Program-made: the position numbers and the translations under genes
Shown: piece after piece, positions 1-8,044 of the stretch
Layout of the letters: every line of letters begins with the position of its first letter
Position numbering within the stretch: the stretch's first letter is position 1
The notes under the pieces: model-generated
Told to the model about the DNA's origin: nothing
The model's input: only the letters and a program-made list of their open reading frames with translations
Database searches by the model: none
Origin: DASUPK01 sp963744105
Lineage (GTDB): Bacteria > Actinomycetota > Thermoleophilia > Solirubrobacterales > 70-9
Assembly (NCBI GenBank): GCA_963744105.1
Contig: CAVUSJ010000006.1
Location: 62,001 to 126,000 of the forward strand
DNA length: 64,000 nt
Reading direction: 5' to 3'

Positions 1-1
1 C

Positions 2-253
2 CGCAGCGAGGACTACGAGGTGATCAAGGGGTTCGTCGCCGCCGGGCTGGGCGTGACGATCCTTCCGGAGCTGGCCGGGGGACACCCCGGGATCGAGCTC
101 CGCACCGTGCGCGGGCGCAAGCCAATTCGCCGCGTCTGGTCGGTCACCCGCGTGACCGAGGCGCGCTCGCCCGCCGCCGAGGAGATGCTCGGCATCCTGC
201 GCGAGGTCTGCCGGACCTACCGGGACAACGCGAAGCTCGCTCTAGCGGCCTGA
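2..253 (+). CDS. LysR-family regulator, C-terminal fragment cut by the window edge
   Basis: This is the last 83 residues of a protein whose start lies before the window. It reads in frame from base 2 to the stop at 251-253. The segment KGFVAAGLGVTILPELA resembles the end of a LysR-type effector-binding domain, where a conserved G-x-G-[VI]-x-x-L-P strand precedes the last helices. The rest matches that fold: a short strand about the R-x-V-W segment, then a C-terminal helix. The DNA-binding part is not visible, so neither target nor ligand can be inferred. Family assignment is from this short stretch only. Confidence 0.6.
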   Translation, partial: RSEDYEVIKGFVAAGLGVTILPELAGGHPGIELRTVRGRKPIRRVWSVTRVTEARSPAAEEMLGILREVCRTYRDNAKLALAA

Positions 254-264
254 ACCCAGGCACG

Positions 265-286
265 ACCTGCACGATTCCTTGCAGGT
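265..286 (+). terminator. Perfect 7-bp hairpin after the LysR-type gene
   Basis: ACCTGCA at 265-271 and TGCAGGT at 280-286 are perfect inverted arms around an 8-nt loop, 11 bases after the stop. A short GTTT follows at 291-294 but there is no long U tract. It is plausibly the 3' end signal of the upstream gene. An operator role is the alternative. Confidence 0.4.
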
Positions 287-311
287 GTCCGTTTCTGAAA
301 ATGGGAGCGAG

Positions 312-330
312 ACAGGCGCGGCGCGCCTGT
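312..330. repeat. 19-bp perfect palindrome upstream of the rpf promoter
   Basis: ACAGGCGCG at 312-320 and CGCGCCTGT at 322-330 are perfect inverted arms around one G. The element lies just upstream of, and reaches into, the -35 zone expected for the -10-like hexamer at 343-348. That is a typical place for a dimeric transcription factor. No regulator can be named. Confidence 0.45.
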
Positions 331-342
331 GAGAGCGTTCGC

Positions 343-348
343 TACCGT
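343..348 (+). promoter_or_regulatory. -10-like element for the riboswitch-rpf transcript
   Basis: TACCGT fits the TANNNT pattern that recurs before many genes in this window. A start about 7 nt downstream (near 355) would put transcription initiation just at the 5' edge of the riboswitch. Confidence 0.4.
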
Positions 349-354
349 TCCTGG

Positions 355-485
355 CTCGATAGAGCCGAATCTCTCGAGTCAGAGAGAGCGGGGAACCCAA
401 GGTTGTTTGGGGCGAATCGCCGGCAGCAGCTCCGGCGTAACGCGACTCCTTAGCGCGTGAGCCCGTCAGCTAACCCCGCAGGCAC
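355..485 (+). promoter_or_regulatory. ydaO-yuaA class cyclic di-AMP riboswitch
   Basis: The leader carries the hallmarks of the ydaO/yuaA aptamer in the expected order: GCCGAATC near the 5' end, GGGGAACCCAA at 391-401, TTGGGGCGAATCG at 406-418, and the highly conserved 3' block CCGTCAGCTAACCCCGCAGG at 463-482. This RNA class binds cyclic di-AMP and usually turns genes off when ligand is high. It commonly precedes cell-wall hydrolase and osmolyte or potassium genes in Firmicutes and Actinobacteria. Here the aptamer ends only about 7-10 nt before the ATG at 495, and the only Shine-Dalgarno-like sequence (AAGGAG, 489-494) directly touches the start codon. Ligand folding could therefore affect translation as well as transcription. 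Exact 5' and 3' limits are approximate. Confidence 0.9.
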
Positions 486-494
486 CGCAAGGAG

Positions 495-1547
495 ATGGAA
501 GCAGCGACCACATACGTCCGTAGTGCACGCGTCCGGCCCCGCCGGGCATATCGGCGACGGCGCCTGGCGCTCGGCGGGTGCGTGGCCCTGGCCGCGATCA
601 TCGCTGCCGGCGTCGGCTTCGCCGGGGCCAAGGACCCCTCGCTGAAGAACAAGATCGACGCCGCTCGCTCGGATGCCGGCCAGCTCTCCGACAAGGTGGA
701 CTCCCAGACGGCGCAGATCGCCTCGCTGACCCAGCAGGCGCACCAGGCGGGCGCCAGGGCGATGGAGCTGAACGCCCAGGTCCAGACTCAGGAGGCCCGC
801 TCGGCGCAGCTCACCAAGCAGCTCGATGTGGCTGAGCAGCAGCTGGATGCGCTGCGGGGCCAGTACGCGGCCTCGGTCAAGGTGCTCGACCGGCGCCTGG
901 TCGACATCTACGAGAGCGACCCTCCCGACTACGTCACGGTGCTGCTCAACTCGAACGGCTTCGACGATCTCTCGACCCGCGCCGACTACCTGCAGGCCCT
1001 GCACAACGCCGATATGCGAATCGCCGACCGCGTTGCCTCGCTCCGCGACCAGATGGCGACGCACACGCATCAGGTGGCCGACCTGAAGCAACAGTCCGAC
1101 GCCGAGGCGCAGCAGCTCACCTCCGCGAAGCAGAGCTTCGTCGCGAGCCAGCAGGCCGCGAACCAGGGCGCCGCGGCCGTCGCCCAGGCGCGCGCCGGAG
1201 CCCAGGCCTCGCTCTCGGACGCGCAGGGCCAGGTCGCGCAGCTCGAGCAGCAGAAGGCCGCCCAGCAGGCGTCCGCGGCGTCGGGCTCCGGCTCCGGTTC
1301 GGGCAACCCGGCTTACCTCGGCGGCCCGTACTCGATCCCGACCTACATCGTCATGTGCGAGTCGGGCGGCAACTATCAGGCGCTGAACGCCTCCAGCGGA
1401 GCCGGCGGCGCGTACCAGATCCTCCCCTCGACCTGGGCGGCCTACGGAGGCCACGGCGCCCCGCAGGACGCGCCCAAGGCCGAGCAGGACCGCATCGCGG
1501 CCCAGATCTGGCGGGACTCCGGGCCGAGCGCCTGGTCCTGCGCGTAG
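495..1547 (+). CDS. Resuscitation-promoting factor-type secreted cell-wall hydrolase
   Basis: 350 residues. Residues 1-44 form a signal peptide: an Arg-rich n-region, then a hydrophobic core ending in GFAGA. Residues 45-255 are Gln/Ala-rich and strongly coiled-coil-like, as in NlpC/P60 and peptidoglycan-amidase partner proteins. After a Gly/Ser linker, residues 275-350 are a resuscitation-promoting-factor (transglycosylase-like) domain with the motif MCESGGNY, whose Glu (about 289) is the expected catalytic acid. The domain has Cys at 288 and 349, a likely disulfide. Such enzymes cleave the glycan strand and support exit from dormancy in Actinobacteria. A stop at 471-473 in the same frame and no other start codon make ATG 495 the only usual start. 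The riboswitch just upstream ties expression to cyclic di-AMP. Confidence 0.88.
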   Translation: MEAATTYVRSARVRPRRAYRRRRLALGGCVALAAIIAAGVGFAGAKDPSLKNKIDAARSDAGQLSDKVDSQTAQIASLTQQAHQAGARAMELNAQVQTQEARSAQLTKQLDVAEQQLDALRGQYAASVKVLDRRLVDIYESDPPDYVTVLLNSNGFDDLSTRADYLQALHNADMRIADRVASLRDQMATHTHQVADLKQQSDAEAQQLTSAKQSFVASQQAANQGAAAVAQARAGAQASLSDAQGQVAQLEQQKAAQQASAASGSGSGSGNPAYLGGPYSIPTYIVMCESGGNYQALNASSGAGGAYQILPSTWAAYGGHGAPQDAPKAEQDRIAAQIWRDSGPSAWSCA

Positions 1548-1566
1548 CAACGATCGTTTCAGCCCG

Positions 1567-2367
1567 CTAGCGGAAGAACTCCTGGAGCTCCGGGGCAAGC
1601 ACGTCCGGCGGCGCCGCGTGGTCCTGACCCTCCAGGGTCCGGTACTGAACGTCCGGCAGGAGGCCGACGAGGGCGCGGGCCGCGTTCCGCATCCAGGCCG
1701 GGCTGGCGCCGCCGTCCATCACCAGAGCAGGCACCGTCACGTCGGCCGTGTAGCACGCCGGCAGCGGCTTCCCGGACATGCCTCCGCGCAGCATCACCCG
1801 GCCGTCGTAGGAGACCGTGTGCGCCAGGGGCTCCATCGCCTGCGCCATCGGAGTCTCGGCCATCTGGTTGGCCATCTCGGTTGGCATGCCCGCCGCGACG
1901 GTCATGAAGTACCGGAGGATCTCGTTGCGCTTGCCCTCCGCGGCCAGCCGGTCGAGGTGCTCGACGTAGTCATCCGGGATGGGCGGGCGGGTGCCGTCGA
2001 CGACGTAGGGAGGCTCGTACATGGCGAGCTTCGAGATGGGCACGCCCGCGGCGGTCGCCTCCAGCGCGAGCGCCGCACCTGAGGAGACGCCGAATGCATA
2101 GGCCGACCCGCCCGCCGCCTCGATGACCGCCGCCAGGTCCTCGAACTCTCGCTCCACGGCGTAGGGGGCCGTGTCTCCGCTGTCGCCGCGGCCGCGGCGG
2201 TCATACGTGTAGACGCCGAACTCGTCCGCCAGCAACTGGGCCAGCGGGACGGCGGACATCCGGTCGTTCCAGGCCGCGCCAACCAACACCAGCGTCGGGC
2301 CGTCGCCGATCCGGTCGTACGCAATCTCCGTTCCGTCCTTCGATCTCACCTTCTCCATAACGGTCAT
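1567..2367 (-). CDS. Alpha/beta hydrolase
   Basis: 266 residues from ATG 2367; a GTG directly before it at 2370 is also possible. AGGAGGA lies upstream at a fitting distance, so this gene uses a leadered transcript. Features of the fold: oxyanion-region strand LVLVGAAWNDR, the YDRRGRGDSG turn, nucleophile elbow GVSSG (Ser about 95), and a late GQDHAAPPDV segment with the likely catalytic His. There is no signal peptide, so it is cytoplasmic. Substrate cannot be inferred; relatives include esterases, epoxide hydrolase-like enzymes and haloperoxidase-like proteins. It is convergent with the rpf gene, with only 19 bp between stops. Confidence 0.8.
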   Translation of the reverse strand: MTVMEKVRSKDGTEIAYDRIGDGPTLVLVGAAWNDRMSAVPLAQLLADEFGVYTYDRRGRGDSGDTAPYAVEREFEDLAAVIEAAGGSAYAFGVSSGAALALEATAAGVPISKLAMYEPPYVVDGTRPPIPDDYVEHLDRLAAEGKRNEILRYFMTVAAGMPTEMANQMAETPMAQAMEPLAHTVSYDGRVMLRGGMSGKPLPACYTADVTVPALVMDGGASPAWMRNAARALVGLLPDVQYRTLEGQDHAAPPDVLAPELQEFFR

Positions 2368-2481
2368 CACGGCTCCTCCTTAAATTGCGATTTGCCCATT
2401 AGGACCGGCGGCGGCCCCGGAACTAATCGCTCGGGGAGCTCAGGGAGTGAGGCCGACCGCGGCCTCGGGCGGCCTCCTCGG

Positions 2482-2568
2482 TCACGGACGCGCACAGGCG
2501 AAGGTCCACGTCTCGGCGGGAAGCTCCTCGGCCGGCTGGTGATACTGGTCGAACCCCACGGCGATCAT
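2482..2568 (-). pseudogene. Possible remnant of an encapsulated-ferritin-like N-terminus
   Basis: A 28-codon minus-strand ORF begins with ATG 2568 right after AAAGG and contains FDQYHQPAEELPAETWTF. This resembles the N-terminal YHEP-x-EELSxETR segment I recall for encapsulated ferritin-like proteins. The frame stops after 28 codons and continues as low-quality sequence in a shifted frame, without the ferritin helices or ligands. The rest of 2371-2597 shows nothing I can identify. It could equally be chance; no search was possible. Confidence 0.25.
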
Positions 2569-2597
2569 CCTTTCACGCCGGGCGAGTTCTCAATCCT

Positions 2598-3032
2598 CTA
2601 CTCGGCGATCTGCCGGAGCTCCTTCGGCCGCATCAGCAGGTGGAGGACGTGATCGTCGAAACCCGCGAGGCCGCCCTTCTTCATCTTCACCCGTGACCCG
2701 GTGGCCAGGGCGACGGCCTGGGAGCAGTCCGGCTCGTGGCCGACGAGCATCACCTCGCCGCGGCCGCCGGCCAGCTCCAGGGGGTCGAAGTCGCCGCCTT
2801 TCAGGCGGTCGTCGATCTCCACCTGAACACCGAGAACATCGCACGCAAGGTCAGCAGTCCGCTTCGCTCGCACCTTGGGGCTGGTCAGGCAGACGTCGAG
2901 CTCGACCCCGAGCTTCTTCAGCGCCCGGCCCGCGTTGACGGACTGCTGCTCGCCCTTCTCGGTCAGGTCGCGGTCGGCGTCGGGCTTGCCCTCGTGGGGC
3001 TCGGCGTCCCCGTGCCTGAGAATCCAGATCAC
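2598..3032 (-). CDS. SixA-like histidine phosphatase
   Basis: About 144 residues from GTG 3032; a TTG at 3068 would add a dubious 12-residue leader. The N-terminal strand ends in LRHGDAEP, the RHG motif whose His takes the phosphoryl group in the histidine phosphatase superfamily. LTEKGEQQ and TSPKVRAKRTA follow in SixA-like spacing, and the second catalytic His is in MLVGHEPDCS. Proteins of this small size act on phosphohistidine or small phosphoesters; no partner histidine kinase is nearby. The gene is divergent from dnaE with about 100 bp between starts. Confidence 0.82.
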   Translation of the reverse strand: MIWILRHGDAEPHEGKPDADRDLTEKGEQQSVNAGRALKKLGVELDVCLTSPKVRAKRTADLACDVLGVQVEIDDRLKGGDFDPLELAGGRGEVMLVGHEPDCSQAVALATGSRVKMKKGGLAGFDDHVLHLLMRPKELRQIAE

Positions 3033-3129
3033 TGCCTCGAAAACTATCTCCTCGGCGATGCGCCCCAAATTGCGTGTTCGCCTTTCGTGAGCAGTCCGTG
3101 ACGTCGGGGTCGCTCGTCAAGATGATCGA

Positions 3130-6100
3130 GTGAGCGCCGGAGCGGTCCATCTGCATGTCCACAGCGAGTACTCGCTGCTCGACGGGGCCTGCAAGATCGA
3201 CAAGCTGGCGGCCCGCGCGGCGGAGCTCGACATGCCGGCGCTGGGGCTCACCGACCACGGCGTCATGAACGGATCGGTCGAGCACTACAAGGCCTGCAAG
3301 GCGGCGGGGATCAAGCCGATCATCGGGCTCGAGGCCTACTTCGTCGACGACCGCAACGTGACGCCGCAGGCCCCGCGCTACGAGCGCAACCATCTCACGC
3401 TGCTGGCCTCCGACGAAGCCGGCTTCCGCAACCTGGTCAAGCTGAGCTCGGCCGGCTTCCTCGAGGGGTTCTCGCGCGGCAAGGCGAACGTCGACATGGA
3501 GCTGCTCTCGGCGCACTCCGACGGCGTCATCGCCCTCACCGGCTGTCTGCAGTCGCGCTTCTGCCGCCGGCTGGTGGAGGACCGGCCCGACGACGCGCGG
3601 GCGCACGTCGACGACCTCGTCAACGCCTTCGGACCGGACCAGGTCTACTTCGAGGTCCAGCGCAACGGTATCCCGGAGCAGGAGAAGGCGAACGAGGGAA
3701 TCAGCAAGGTGGCGCGCGAGCTCGGCCGCCCGCTGGTGGCCACCGCCGACGTTCACTATCTGCGCCGCGAGGACTACGACAGCCACGCGGCCCTGCTCTG
3801 CGTCCAGACCAAGTCGACGATCGAGCAGCCGAAGCTCCGCTTCGACACCAACGAGTTCTATTTGAAGAGCTCGGACGAGATGGCGGAGTCCTTCTCGGAC
3901 ATGCCCGACTCGGTGGCCAGCACCCTGGAGATCGCCGAGCGCTGCGACGTCGAGATGCAGCTCGGCCAGCTGCTGCTGCCGCGCTTCCCGACTCCGGACG
4001 GCCAGGAGCCGGGCGAGATGCTCAGGGAGCTCGCGCTTGATGGCCTGCGCGAGCGCTACGGAGACCCGATCCCGGCCGACGCGATGGAGCGCCTCGAGTT
4101 CGAGCTCGGCGTGATCGACGAGATGGGCTTCCAGTCCTACTTCCTGATCGTCTGGGACTTCGTGAACTACGCGAAGGGGGAGGGCATCGCCGTCGGCCCG
4201 GGGCGCGGGTCGGCCGCCGGCTCGATCGTCTCCTATGCGCTGGAGATCACCGACATCGACCCCCTGGCGAACGGGCTGATCTTCGAGCGCTTCCTCAATC
4301 CCGGCCGCAAGTCGATGCCGGACATCGACATCGACTTCTCGGTGCGCGGGCGCGAGCGGATCATCCGCTACGTCGCCGACAAGTACGGCCGTGAGTCGGT
4401 CGCCCAGATCATCACCTTCGGCAAGATGGCGCCGCGCGCGGCGATCCGCGACGCCGCCCGCGTGCTCGGCTACGACTACGGCACCGGCGACCGCCTCGCC
4501 AAGCAGATCCCCGAGCCGATCTTCGGCCGCAGCCCGAGCTTCGAGGAGTGCCTGAAGCCGGGGGAGGAGCTGAAGCGAACCTACGACTCCGACCCCGACG
4601 CGCGGAAGATCCTCGACACCGCCCAGGGTCTCGAGGGAATCGTCCGCAACAACTCGATCCATGCGGCAGCCGTCGTGATCGCCGACCGCCCCCTGCAGGA
4701 GATCGTCCCGCTGCAGCTGGCGGAGGATCGCGGCGGCCCCGCGAACGGGAACGGCAACGGGAACGGGAAGGTCGAGAAGTCCTACAAGACCGTCACGCAG
4801 TACTCGATGGGCCCGATCGAGGAGATCGGCCTGCTGAAGATGGACTTCCTCGGCCTGCGCAACCTCGACGTGATCGAGGACGCCATCGAGATCATCCGCC
4901 GCTCGCGCGGCGAGGAGGTCGACATCGAGAGGATCCCGCTCGACGACCCGAAGACCTACGCGATGCTCGCCAAGGGCGACTCAACCGCGGTCTTCCAGAT
5001 GGAGTCGGAGGGGATGCGGGACGCGCTCCGCCAGGTGGGCCCGACCGAGTTCGCCGACCTCGTCGCGCTCAACGCCCTCTACAGGCCCGGGGCGATGGCG
5101 TACATCCCGACCTACGCGAAGGGCAAGAGGACCCCGTCGAGCGTCCGCTACCCCGATCCGCGCCTGCGCGCGATCACCGAGGAGACACACGGATGCGTCG
5201 TCTACCAGGAGCAGCTGATGGCGATCGCGCGCGAGTTGGCCGGCTTCTCCGGCGCCGAGGCGGACGACCTGCGCAAGGCCATCGGCAAGAAGAAGCGCGA
5301 CCTGATGGCGACGATGAAGGACAAGTTCATGAAGGGGCTCGAGGCGTCGAACACGGACCCGAAGGTCGCCGCAGACCTCTGGAAGCTGAACGAGGCGGCC
5401 GCCGACTACTCCTTCAACAAGTCGCACGCCGCCTGCTACGGCCTGATCTCCTACCGCACCGCATATCTCAAGGCCAACTATCCGGCCGAGTACATGGCGG
5501 CGGTGATCTCCTCGGTGATGAACACCAAGGACAAGGTCCCGTTCTTCGTCAACCGGTGCGCCGAGATGGGGATCGAGGTGCTGCCGCCCGACGTGAACAG
5601 CTCCGACCACGGCTTCGTCGTCTCCGGCAACAGCATCCGCTTCGGGCTCGACGCCGTGAAGAACGTCGGGCACATCGCCGTGCAGGCGATCCTCGACGCA
5701 CGTTCGGCCGACGGGAACTTCACGTCGTTGTGGGACTTCTGCGAGCGGGTGGACAGCCGCACGGTCAACAAGCGGGCGATCGAGTGCCTCATCAAGTGCG
5801 GGGCGTTCGACTCGACCGAGGCGTCCCGGAAGGGAATGCTCGAGGCGCTGCCGGCGGCGACTGCCTTCGGGCAGAAGGCCCAGGAGGACTCGCGAATGGG
5901 CCAGTCCTCGATCTTCGACCTGGGCGGCGACGCGGAGGAGTCCGGCCCCGCCCGCCAGCACCACGCCGCGATCCTCGCCGCGGAGTTCGACCAGAACGAG
6001 CTGCTGCGCCTCGAGAAGGAGACGCTCGGGACGTTCCTGTCCTCGCATCCCCTCGCGGAGGTGAAGGAGGCGCTGCGGACGCGCGTGGACTGCTCGCTGT

Positions 6101-6651
6101 CGAGCCTCGCCGAGAAGCAGGACGGCTCCTGGGTGACGGTCGGTGGGATCGTCACCGAGTTCAAGCGGCATACTTCGAAGAACGGCTCGAAGATGGCGTT
6201 CGCGACGCTCGACGACGTCGAAGGGCAGGTCGAGATGCTCGTCATGGGGAAGGCCTATGAGGCTTCCCACGACTTCCTCTCGGCAGACGCGATCGTGATC
6301 GTTCGCGGGCGCCTCGACCACAAGGGGCGCGGCGAGACCAAGCTCGTCGCCCAGGAGGTCGAGGAGTTCAAGCCCACCGAGGACGAGGTGGCCAAGGCCA
6401 GGGCGGCCAGGGACAGGGACGTTGGCCCGCTCCGGGTCGGCATCGACGCCGCGCAGTTCGGCGCCTCGCTGATCGAGGAGCTCAAGGTGGTCCTCGGGCA
6501 CTTCCCGGGCGAGTCCGAGGTCATCCTCGTGATGAAGACCCGCGAGGGGAACCGCGAGCTTCGCTTCGGGCGGGACTACCGCGTGCGCCGCTCGGCCGGG
6601 TTGGACGCCGAGCTCGATGCACTTTTTGGTGCGGCGACCCGCGCCGCCTAG
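3130..6651 (+). CDS. dnaE: DNA polymerase III alpha subunit (DnaE1 type)
   Basis: 1173 residues from GTG 3130, normal for the replicative family C polymerase. The N-terminal PHP domain starts at once with HLHVHSEYS, followed by LTDHG, so the metal-binding His residues are kept and proofreading or pyrophosphatase activity is possible. The palm has GPGRGSAAGS (about 357) and the catalytic carboxylate motif PDIDIDFS (about 398). The segment SFNKSHAACYGLISY is typical of the fingers/C-half, and a C-terminal OB fold begins near VTVGGIVTEF. A small Asn-Gly repeat (NGNGNGNG, about residue 540) interrupts a loop before the VTQYSMGPIE motif. The enzyme copies the chromosome within the replisome. No SOS box or second polymerase gene is visible nearby. 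Confidence 0.97.
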   Translation: MSAGAVHLHVHSEYSLLDGACKIDKLAARAAELDMPALGLTDHGVMNGSVEHYKACKAAGIKPIIGLEAYFVDDRNVTPQAPRYERNHLTLLASDEAGFRNLVKLSSAGFLEGFSRGKANVDMELLSAHSDGVIALTGCLQSRFCRRLVEDRPDDARAHVDDLVNAFGPDQVYFEVQRNGIPEQEKANEGISKVARELGRPLVATADVHYLRREDYDSHAALLCVQTKSTIEQPKLRFDTNEFYLKSSDEMAESFSDMPDSVASTLEIAERCDVEMQLGQLLLPRFPTPDGQEPGEMLRELALDGLRERYGDPIPADAMERLEFELGVIDEMGFQSYFLIVWDFVNYAKGEGIAVGPGRGSAAGSIVSYALEITDIDPLANGLIFERFLNPGRKSMPDIDIDFSVRGRERIIRYVADKYGRESVAQIITFGKMAPRAAIRDAARVLGYDYGTGDRLAKQIPEPIFGRSPSFEECLKPGEELKRTYDSDPDARKILDTAQGLEGIVRNNSIHAAAVVIADRPLQEIVPLQLAEDRGGPANGNGNGNGKVEKSYKTVTQYSMGPIEEIGLLKMDFLGLRNLDVIEDAIEIIRRSRGEEVDIERIPLDDPKTYAMLAKGDSTAVFQMESEGMRDALRQVGPTEFADLVALNALYRPGAMAYIPTYAKGKRTPSSVRYPDPRLRAITEETHGCVVYQEQLMAIARELAGFSGAEADDLRKAIGKKKRDLMATMKDKFMKGLEASNTDPKVAADLWKLNEAAADYSFNKSHAACYGLISYRTAYLKANYPAEYMAAVISSVMNTKDKVPFFVNRCAEMGIEVLPPDVNSSDHGFVVSGNSIRFGLDAVKNVGHIAVQAILDARSADGNFTSLWDFCERVDSRTVNKRAIECLIKCGAFDSTEASRKGMLEALPAATAFGQKAQEDSRMGQSSIFDLGGDAEESGPARQHHAAILAAEFDQNELLRLEKETLGTFLSSHPLAEVKEALRTRVDCSLSSLAEKQDGSWVTVGGIVTEFKRHTSKNGSKMAFATLDDVEGQVEMLVMGKAYEASHDFLSADAIVIVRGRLDHKGRGETKLVAQEVEEFKPTEDEVAKARAARDRDVGPLRVGIDAAQFGASLIEELKVVLGHFPGESEVILVMKTREGNRELRFGRDYRVRRSAGLDAELDALFGAATRAA

Positions 6652-6678
6652 AACCTAGAATGTGCAAACCCGCTTGGG

Positions 6679-6703
6679 GGTGAGATGGGGAGACCCACTC
6701 GCC
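6679..6703 (+). terminator. Stable hairpin with GNRA loop downstream of dnaE
   Basis: GGTGAG (6679-6684) pairs with CTCGCC (6698-6703) with one G-U pair, a single A bulges, and TGGG pairs with CCCA around the loop GAGA. It starts 28 bases after the dnaE stop. No U tract follows, so if it is a terminator it is of the U-poor kind common in GC-rich actinobacteria. Nothing else recognisable lies in 6704-6829. Confidence 0.4.
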
Positions 6704-6829
6704 GCCCCTGCCGGCCGCCGAGATCTCGGAGCAGCAGCGGTCCCGGGCCATCGCGCCCTAGCAGATCGGGCCCCGTCATCGCAAGGGGCGGCTTCGGCCG
6801 AAGATGGCCATCCCCGCCTCGGCGGTGCC

Positions 6830-6835
6830 TAGACT
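6830..6835 (+). promoter_or_regulatory. -10-like TAGACT, leaderless start of the Cys-rich gene
   Basis: TAGACT is followed by 7 nt and then GTG 6843, with no ribosome binding site. The predicted transcription start therefore falls at or next to the start codon. Confidence 0.5.
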
Positions 6836-6842
6836 GAACGCC

Positions 6843-7247
6843 GTGCCGAGGCAGACCCAGACCCAGAGGAGCAGCGCCGGCGAGTGTCGCCAGTGCCGCA
6901 CCTTCTGCGACAAGCTCGTCAATCCCGCGGGCTGCCTCGAGATGGGGTGCAAGTTCCTCTACACCTACGAGGACGCGCGCACCGGTGGCCGCTTCATGGG
7001 GTGCATGAACAAGGTCTTCAGCGCCGAGATCGACTTCGACCTGTTCCTGCTCGCCGAGAGGACCCGTGAGGGCTTCGGCGGGATCAAGATGACCGGCGCC
7101 CCGCTGCCGCATTGCCAGTTCAGCGTCGAACGCGCATACGAGGGAGACGGCCCCGCGCACGAGTGCGTCAACCGCCGCTTCTTCGACGTCCCGGACGACA
7201 CGCCGGAGTCGATACGGGCGTTCGACCTCCGCAACACCCTCTCCTGA
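6843..7247 (+). CDS. Cysteine-rich conserved protein of unknown function
   Basis: 134 residues from GTG 6843, chosen because a -10-like TAGACT lies 7 nt upstream; an ATG at 6804 is possible but has no supporting signal. Eight cysteines are present. The first five form C-x2-C-x3-C-x8-C-x4-C within residues 12-35, then single Cys follow in FMGCMN, PHCQF and HECVN. The spacing suggests metal or cluster binding or a disulfide-rich domain. There is no signal peptide and no membrane segment. I do not recognise a named family. The next gene, an exported transglycosylase, starts 8 nt after its stop, so they may be co-transcribed. Confidence 0.7.
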   Translation: MPRQTQTQRSSAGECRQCRTFCDKLVNPAGCLEMGCKFLYTYEDARTGGRFMGCMNKVFSAEIDFDLFLLAERTREGFGGIKMTGAPLPHCQFSVERAYEGDGPAHECVNRRFFDVPDDTPESIRAFDLRNTLS

Positions 7248-7254
7248 CAAGCCG

Positions 7255-8031
7255 ATGGCGGGCCGGGGGGCCAGGGCATTCTTCTGCGGGCTGCTCGTCG
7301 CGCTCTCGCTGGGCCTGGCCGGCTGCGGCGGCGCGTCGGCCTCCTCGCCGCAGATCGTCGCCGACCGGCTCGACCAGAACGTCAGCGATCTGACCGCCGC
7401 GATTGACCGGTGGCGAGCTGGGGGAGACCCTCCCTCGACCGCGCCGCCTCAGGATGTCCTCGATCAGGCCAAGGCCCTTCAGGTCAACGCGCGCTTCCTC
7501 ACGGCGCACGCCAACCTGACCGCGCAGGTGCTCCCGCTCCTCTCATCGCAGCTGGCGGCTCAGGTACGGCGCCTCACCGCCGCGGAACGCGACCTGCTGC
7601 GGCTCTCGCACGGCGCCAAGCACCGCAAGCTCAAGATCGGCGCGCCGCCTCCGCTGTCCGACCTCATCTCCTTCTACCACGAGGCCCAGGGCCGCTATAG
7701 CGTCTCGTGGAACTACCTCGCCGCCATCCACCTGGTCGAGACGAAGTTCGGCCGGGTGAAGAGCGACAGCGTCGCGGGGGCGAAAGGGCCGATGCAGTTC
7801 ATCCCGTCCACCTGGCAGATCTACGGCAACGGCGGCGACATCCACGACCCGCACGACGCGGTCCTGGCGGCCGCGAACCTGCTCCATCACAACGGCGCGC
7901 CGCCGCAGTACTCACGGGCGCTGCGCGCGTACAACGACTCCGGCCTCTACGTGGACGCCGTCACCCGCTACGCGCGCGAGATCGGTGCGAACCCGTACGG
8001 GATCTACTACCTCTACTGCTGGCTGCCTTAG
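7255..8031 (+). CDS. Lipoprotein lytic transglycosylase (SLT/MltB-like)
   Basis: 258 residues. A signal peptide with lipobox LAGC (Cys about 24) predicts attachment to the outer face of the membrane. A helical linker follows, then a C-terminal lysozyme-like domain from about residue 140. It carries HLVETKFGR with the likely catalytic Glu, then GAKGPMQFIPSTW and LRAYNDSG, which are standard transglycosylase segments. It should cleave peptidoglycan glycan strands to anhydro products. It is the second glycan-strand hydrolase in the first 8 kb. Start ATG 7255 lies 8 nt after the preceding gene. Confidence 0.85.
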   Translation: MAGRGARAFFCGLLVALSLGLAGCGGASASSPQIVADRLDQNVSDLTAAIDRWRAGGDPPSTAPPQDVLDQAKALQVNARFLTAHANLTAQVLPLLSSQLAAQVRRLTAAERDLLRLSHGAKHRKLKIGAPPPLSDLISFYHEAQGRYSVSWNYLAAIHLVETKFGRVKSDSVAGAKGPMQFIPSTWQIYGNGGDIHDPHDAVLAAANLLHHNGAPPQYSRALRAYNDSGLYVDAVTRYAREIGANPYGIYYLYCWLP

Positions 8032-8044
8032 GTTCGGCCGCCGG

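Noticed and set aside
2851..4662. 603-codon open frame antisense to the start of dnaE
   Set aside because: Arg/Val/Leu/Asp-rich shadow of a GC-rich gene; no recognisable domain and wholly explained by dnaE codon structure. The same holds for 4981-6501 and 15288-17045 on the minus strand.
4741..4775. AACGGGAACGGC-type short repeat in dnaE as a tandem repeat locus
   Set aside because: It encodes a short Asn-Gly loop inside an intact reading frame and is too short to be a CRISPR or variable repeat.
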